Below, one piece after another: positions 5,097-6,304 of a stretch of 6,304 nt of DNA. The notes beneath the pieces are model-generated. The model worked only from the letters and a program-made list of their open reading frames with translations, did no database searches and was not told where the DNA came from. Location of the stretch: positions 1-6,304 of the forward strand of contig PKWH01000047.1 in the NCBI GenBank assembly GCA_003131985.1, read 5' to 3'. How positions within the stretch are numbered: the first letter of the stretch is position 1; the number at the start of each line of letters is the position of its first letter. The DNA comes from Acidobacteriota bacterium. Lineage in GTDB: Bacteria > Acidobacteriota > Terriglobia > Acidiferrales > UBA7541. Both the position numbers and the translations under genes were made by a program.

Positions 5097-6304
5097 ATGA
5101 GCGCATCGGGATCTAGACATGGGTTGGCGCTGCAACGAGCGGCCGAGACGGCGGCGGCACGGCGTCCTCGAACGACGATTGATACGGTGCAGGAGGCTCT
5201 GAGCGCGCTGGCGGCCCGATATAGGGCGGATGAAGTACTGACCGCCGTGAGGCATATTCCTGCGCGCGAGGCGCAGTTTGTTGGGATGCCTGGCTGGGTG
5301 CGGGCGGAGTTGGCTGCTGCGTATCGCGGCAAGGGGATCGAGCAACTTTTCTCACATCAGGGCGCTGCGGCGGAGCTGGCTCGTAGCGGCAAGAACTTTG
5401 TCGTCGTGACTCCGACGGCATCGGGCAAGACGCTTTGCTACAACCTGCCGGTGTTGAACGCAATTCTTGAGGACGCGGATACTCGCGCGCTTTACCTGTT
5501 CCCTACCAAGGCGCTGGCGCAAGACCAACTTTCCGAATTGCACGATCTGGCGACGAGGCTGGACGATTGCTTCGGCGTGTTCACCTATGACGGCGATACG
5601 CCGAGTGACGCGCGGAAGGCGGTTCGCGAGCGCGGGCACGTGATCTTGACGAATCCAGACATGTTGCACACCGGAATTCTGCCGCACCACACGAAGTGGA
5701 CGCGCGTGTTTGAGAATTTGAAATACGTCGTGTTGGACGAACTGCACACTTACCGCGGCGTTTTCGGAAGCCATCTGGCAAATGTGCTGCGGCGGCTTGC
5801 GCGGATTGCGGAATTTTATGGCTCGAAGCCGCAGTTTATTTGTTGCTCGGCGACGATTGCGAATCCGGGCGAGCTTGCGGCACAGCTCATCGAGCGCGAA
5901 GTGGAAGTGGTGGAAGAAAATGGCGCGCCGGCGGCGGAGAAGCTTTTTGTTTTTTATAACCCGCCGATGGTGAACCGCAACCTGGGGATTCGGCGCAGCT
6001 ATTTGAACGAGACTACGCGGGTGGCGAAGGAACTTCTTGCGCGGAAATTGCAGACGATTGTTTTCGCCAACAGCAGGCTGCACACGGAAGTGCTGCTCAC
6101 ATATTTGCAGCAGGCCAACCGGCCGCAACCGGGGCAGCCCGAGCCGGTACGCGGATATCGCGGCGGATATTTGCCGGGCGAGCGGCGCGAGATTGAACGC
6201 GGGCTTCGCGAGGGGCGAGTGCGCGGAGTGGTCGCGACGAATGCACTGGAATTGGGGATCGACATTGGGTCACTCGACGCAGCTGTTATGGCGGGATACG
6301 CGGG
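5097..6304 (+). CDS. mrfA: DEAD/DEAH-box helicase, MrfA/YprA family (3' partial)
   Basis: The frame is open to the end of the window: 402 residues are visible, while Bacillus subtilis MrfA (YprA) has about 750. Motifs in order: a Q-like IEQLFSHQ, Walker A TPTASGKT (105-112), Ia FPTKALAQDQ (135-144), Ib TNPDML (185-190), motif II DELH (214-217) followed by the family signature TYRGVFGSH, motif III SAT (251-253), IV IVFANSR (321-327), RGYRGGYLPGERREIERGLREG (352-373) and V ATNALELGIDIG (380-391). This string of signatures matches MrfA closely. That family is an SF2 3'-5' DNA translocase which, with the nuclease MrfB, repairs mitomycin-type damage independently of UvrABC in B. subtilis. Motif VI, the DUF1998 domain and the Cys cluster are beyond the window. 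No mrfB is visible. The start is chosen for GGAGG at 5089; the extra N-terminal residues from ATG 4989 do not look conserved. Confidence 0.93.
   Translation, partial: MSASGSRHGLALQRAAETAAARRPRTTIDTVQEALSALAARYRADEVLTAVRHIPAREAQFVGMPGWVRAELAAAYRGKGIEQLFSHQGAAAELARSGKNFVVVTPTASGKTLCYNLPVLNAILEDADTRALYLFPTKALAQDQLSELHDLATRLDDCFGVFTYDGDTPSDARKAVRERGHVILTNPDMLHTGILPHHTKWTRVFENLKYVVLDELHTYRGVFGSHLANVLRRLARIAEFYGSKPQFICCSATIANPGELAAQLIEREVEVVEENGAPAAEKLFVFYNPPMVNRNLGIRRSYLNETTRVAKELLARKLQTIVFANSRLHTEVLLTYLQQANRPQPGQPEPVRGYRGGYLPGERREIERGLREGRVRGVVATNALELGIDIGSLDAAVMAGYA

Noticed and set aside
5352..6128. 258-codon minus-strand frame
   Set aside because: It lies wholly inside the helicase gene, whose motifs are unmistakable; the Arg-rich peptide is a typical antisense shadow in GC-rich DNA.

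Overview
The window looks like a chromosomal segment of a soil-type Acidobacteriota (Terriglobia-like) bacterium. This is an inference. It rests on moderately high GC, a DUF2934-like small protein, a CHASE3/NarL-type histidine kinase, and small orphan proteins of the kind common in that phylum. No rRNA or marker gene is present to prove it. I see no mobile element, tRNA, rRNA or CRISPR array.

Layout. (1) 1-1377 (+): the 3' part of a two-helix membrane protein with two periplasmic His-rich modules and a Met-rich loop, probably metal (copper) linked; its start lies left of the window. (2) 1431-1691 (-): a small DUF2934-like protein, convergent with it. (3) About 1728-2254: a 0.5 kb non-coding stretch with a 14-bp repeated box. 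(4) 2255-3589 (+): a complete membrane sensor histidine kinase (CHASE3, HisKA_3, HATPase) with no response regulator next to it in the window. (5) 3679-3948 (-): an unrecognised 89-aa protein, convergent with the kinase. (6) 3949-4264: a gene-free stretch with a promoter-like and operator-like cluster. (7) 4265-4780 (-): an unrecognised 171-aa protein with two conserved-looking ends joined by a Lys/His/Ala-rich linker; a strong promoter is placed so that transcription should start on the A of its ATG. (8) 4781-5096: a divergent intergenic region. (9) 5097-6304 (+): the 5' part of an MrfA/YprA-family DEAD/DEAH helicase that runs off the right end.

The genes do not form one operon. Their orientations (+ - + - - +) give two convergent pairs and divergent regions, so most are probably expressed singly. 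The clearest functional calls are the sensor kinase and the DNA-repair helicase. The most notable observations are the predicted leaderless promoter and the architecture of the 171-aa protein behind it. I found no convincing new multi-gene system.
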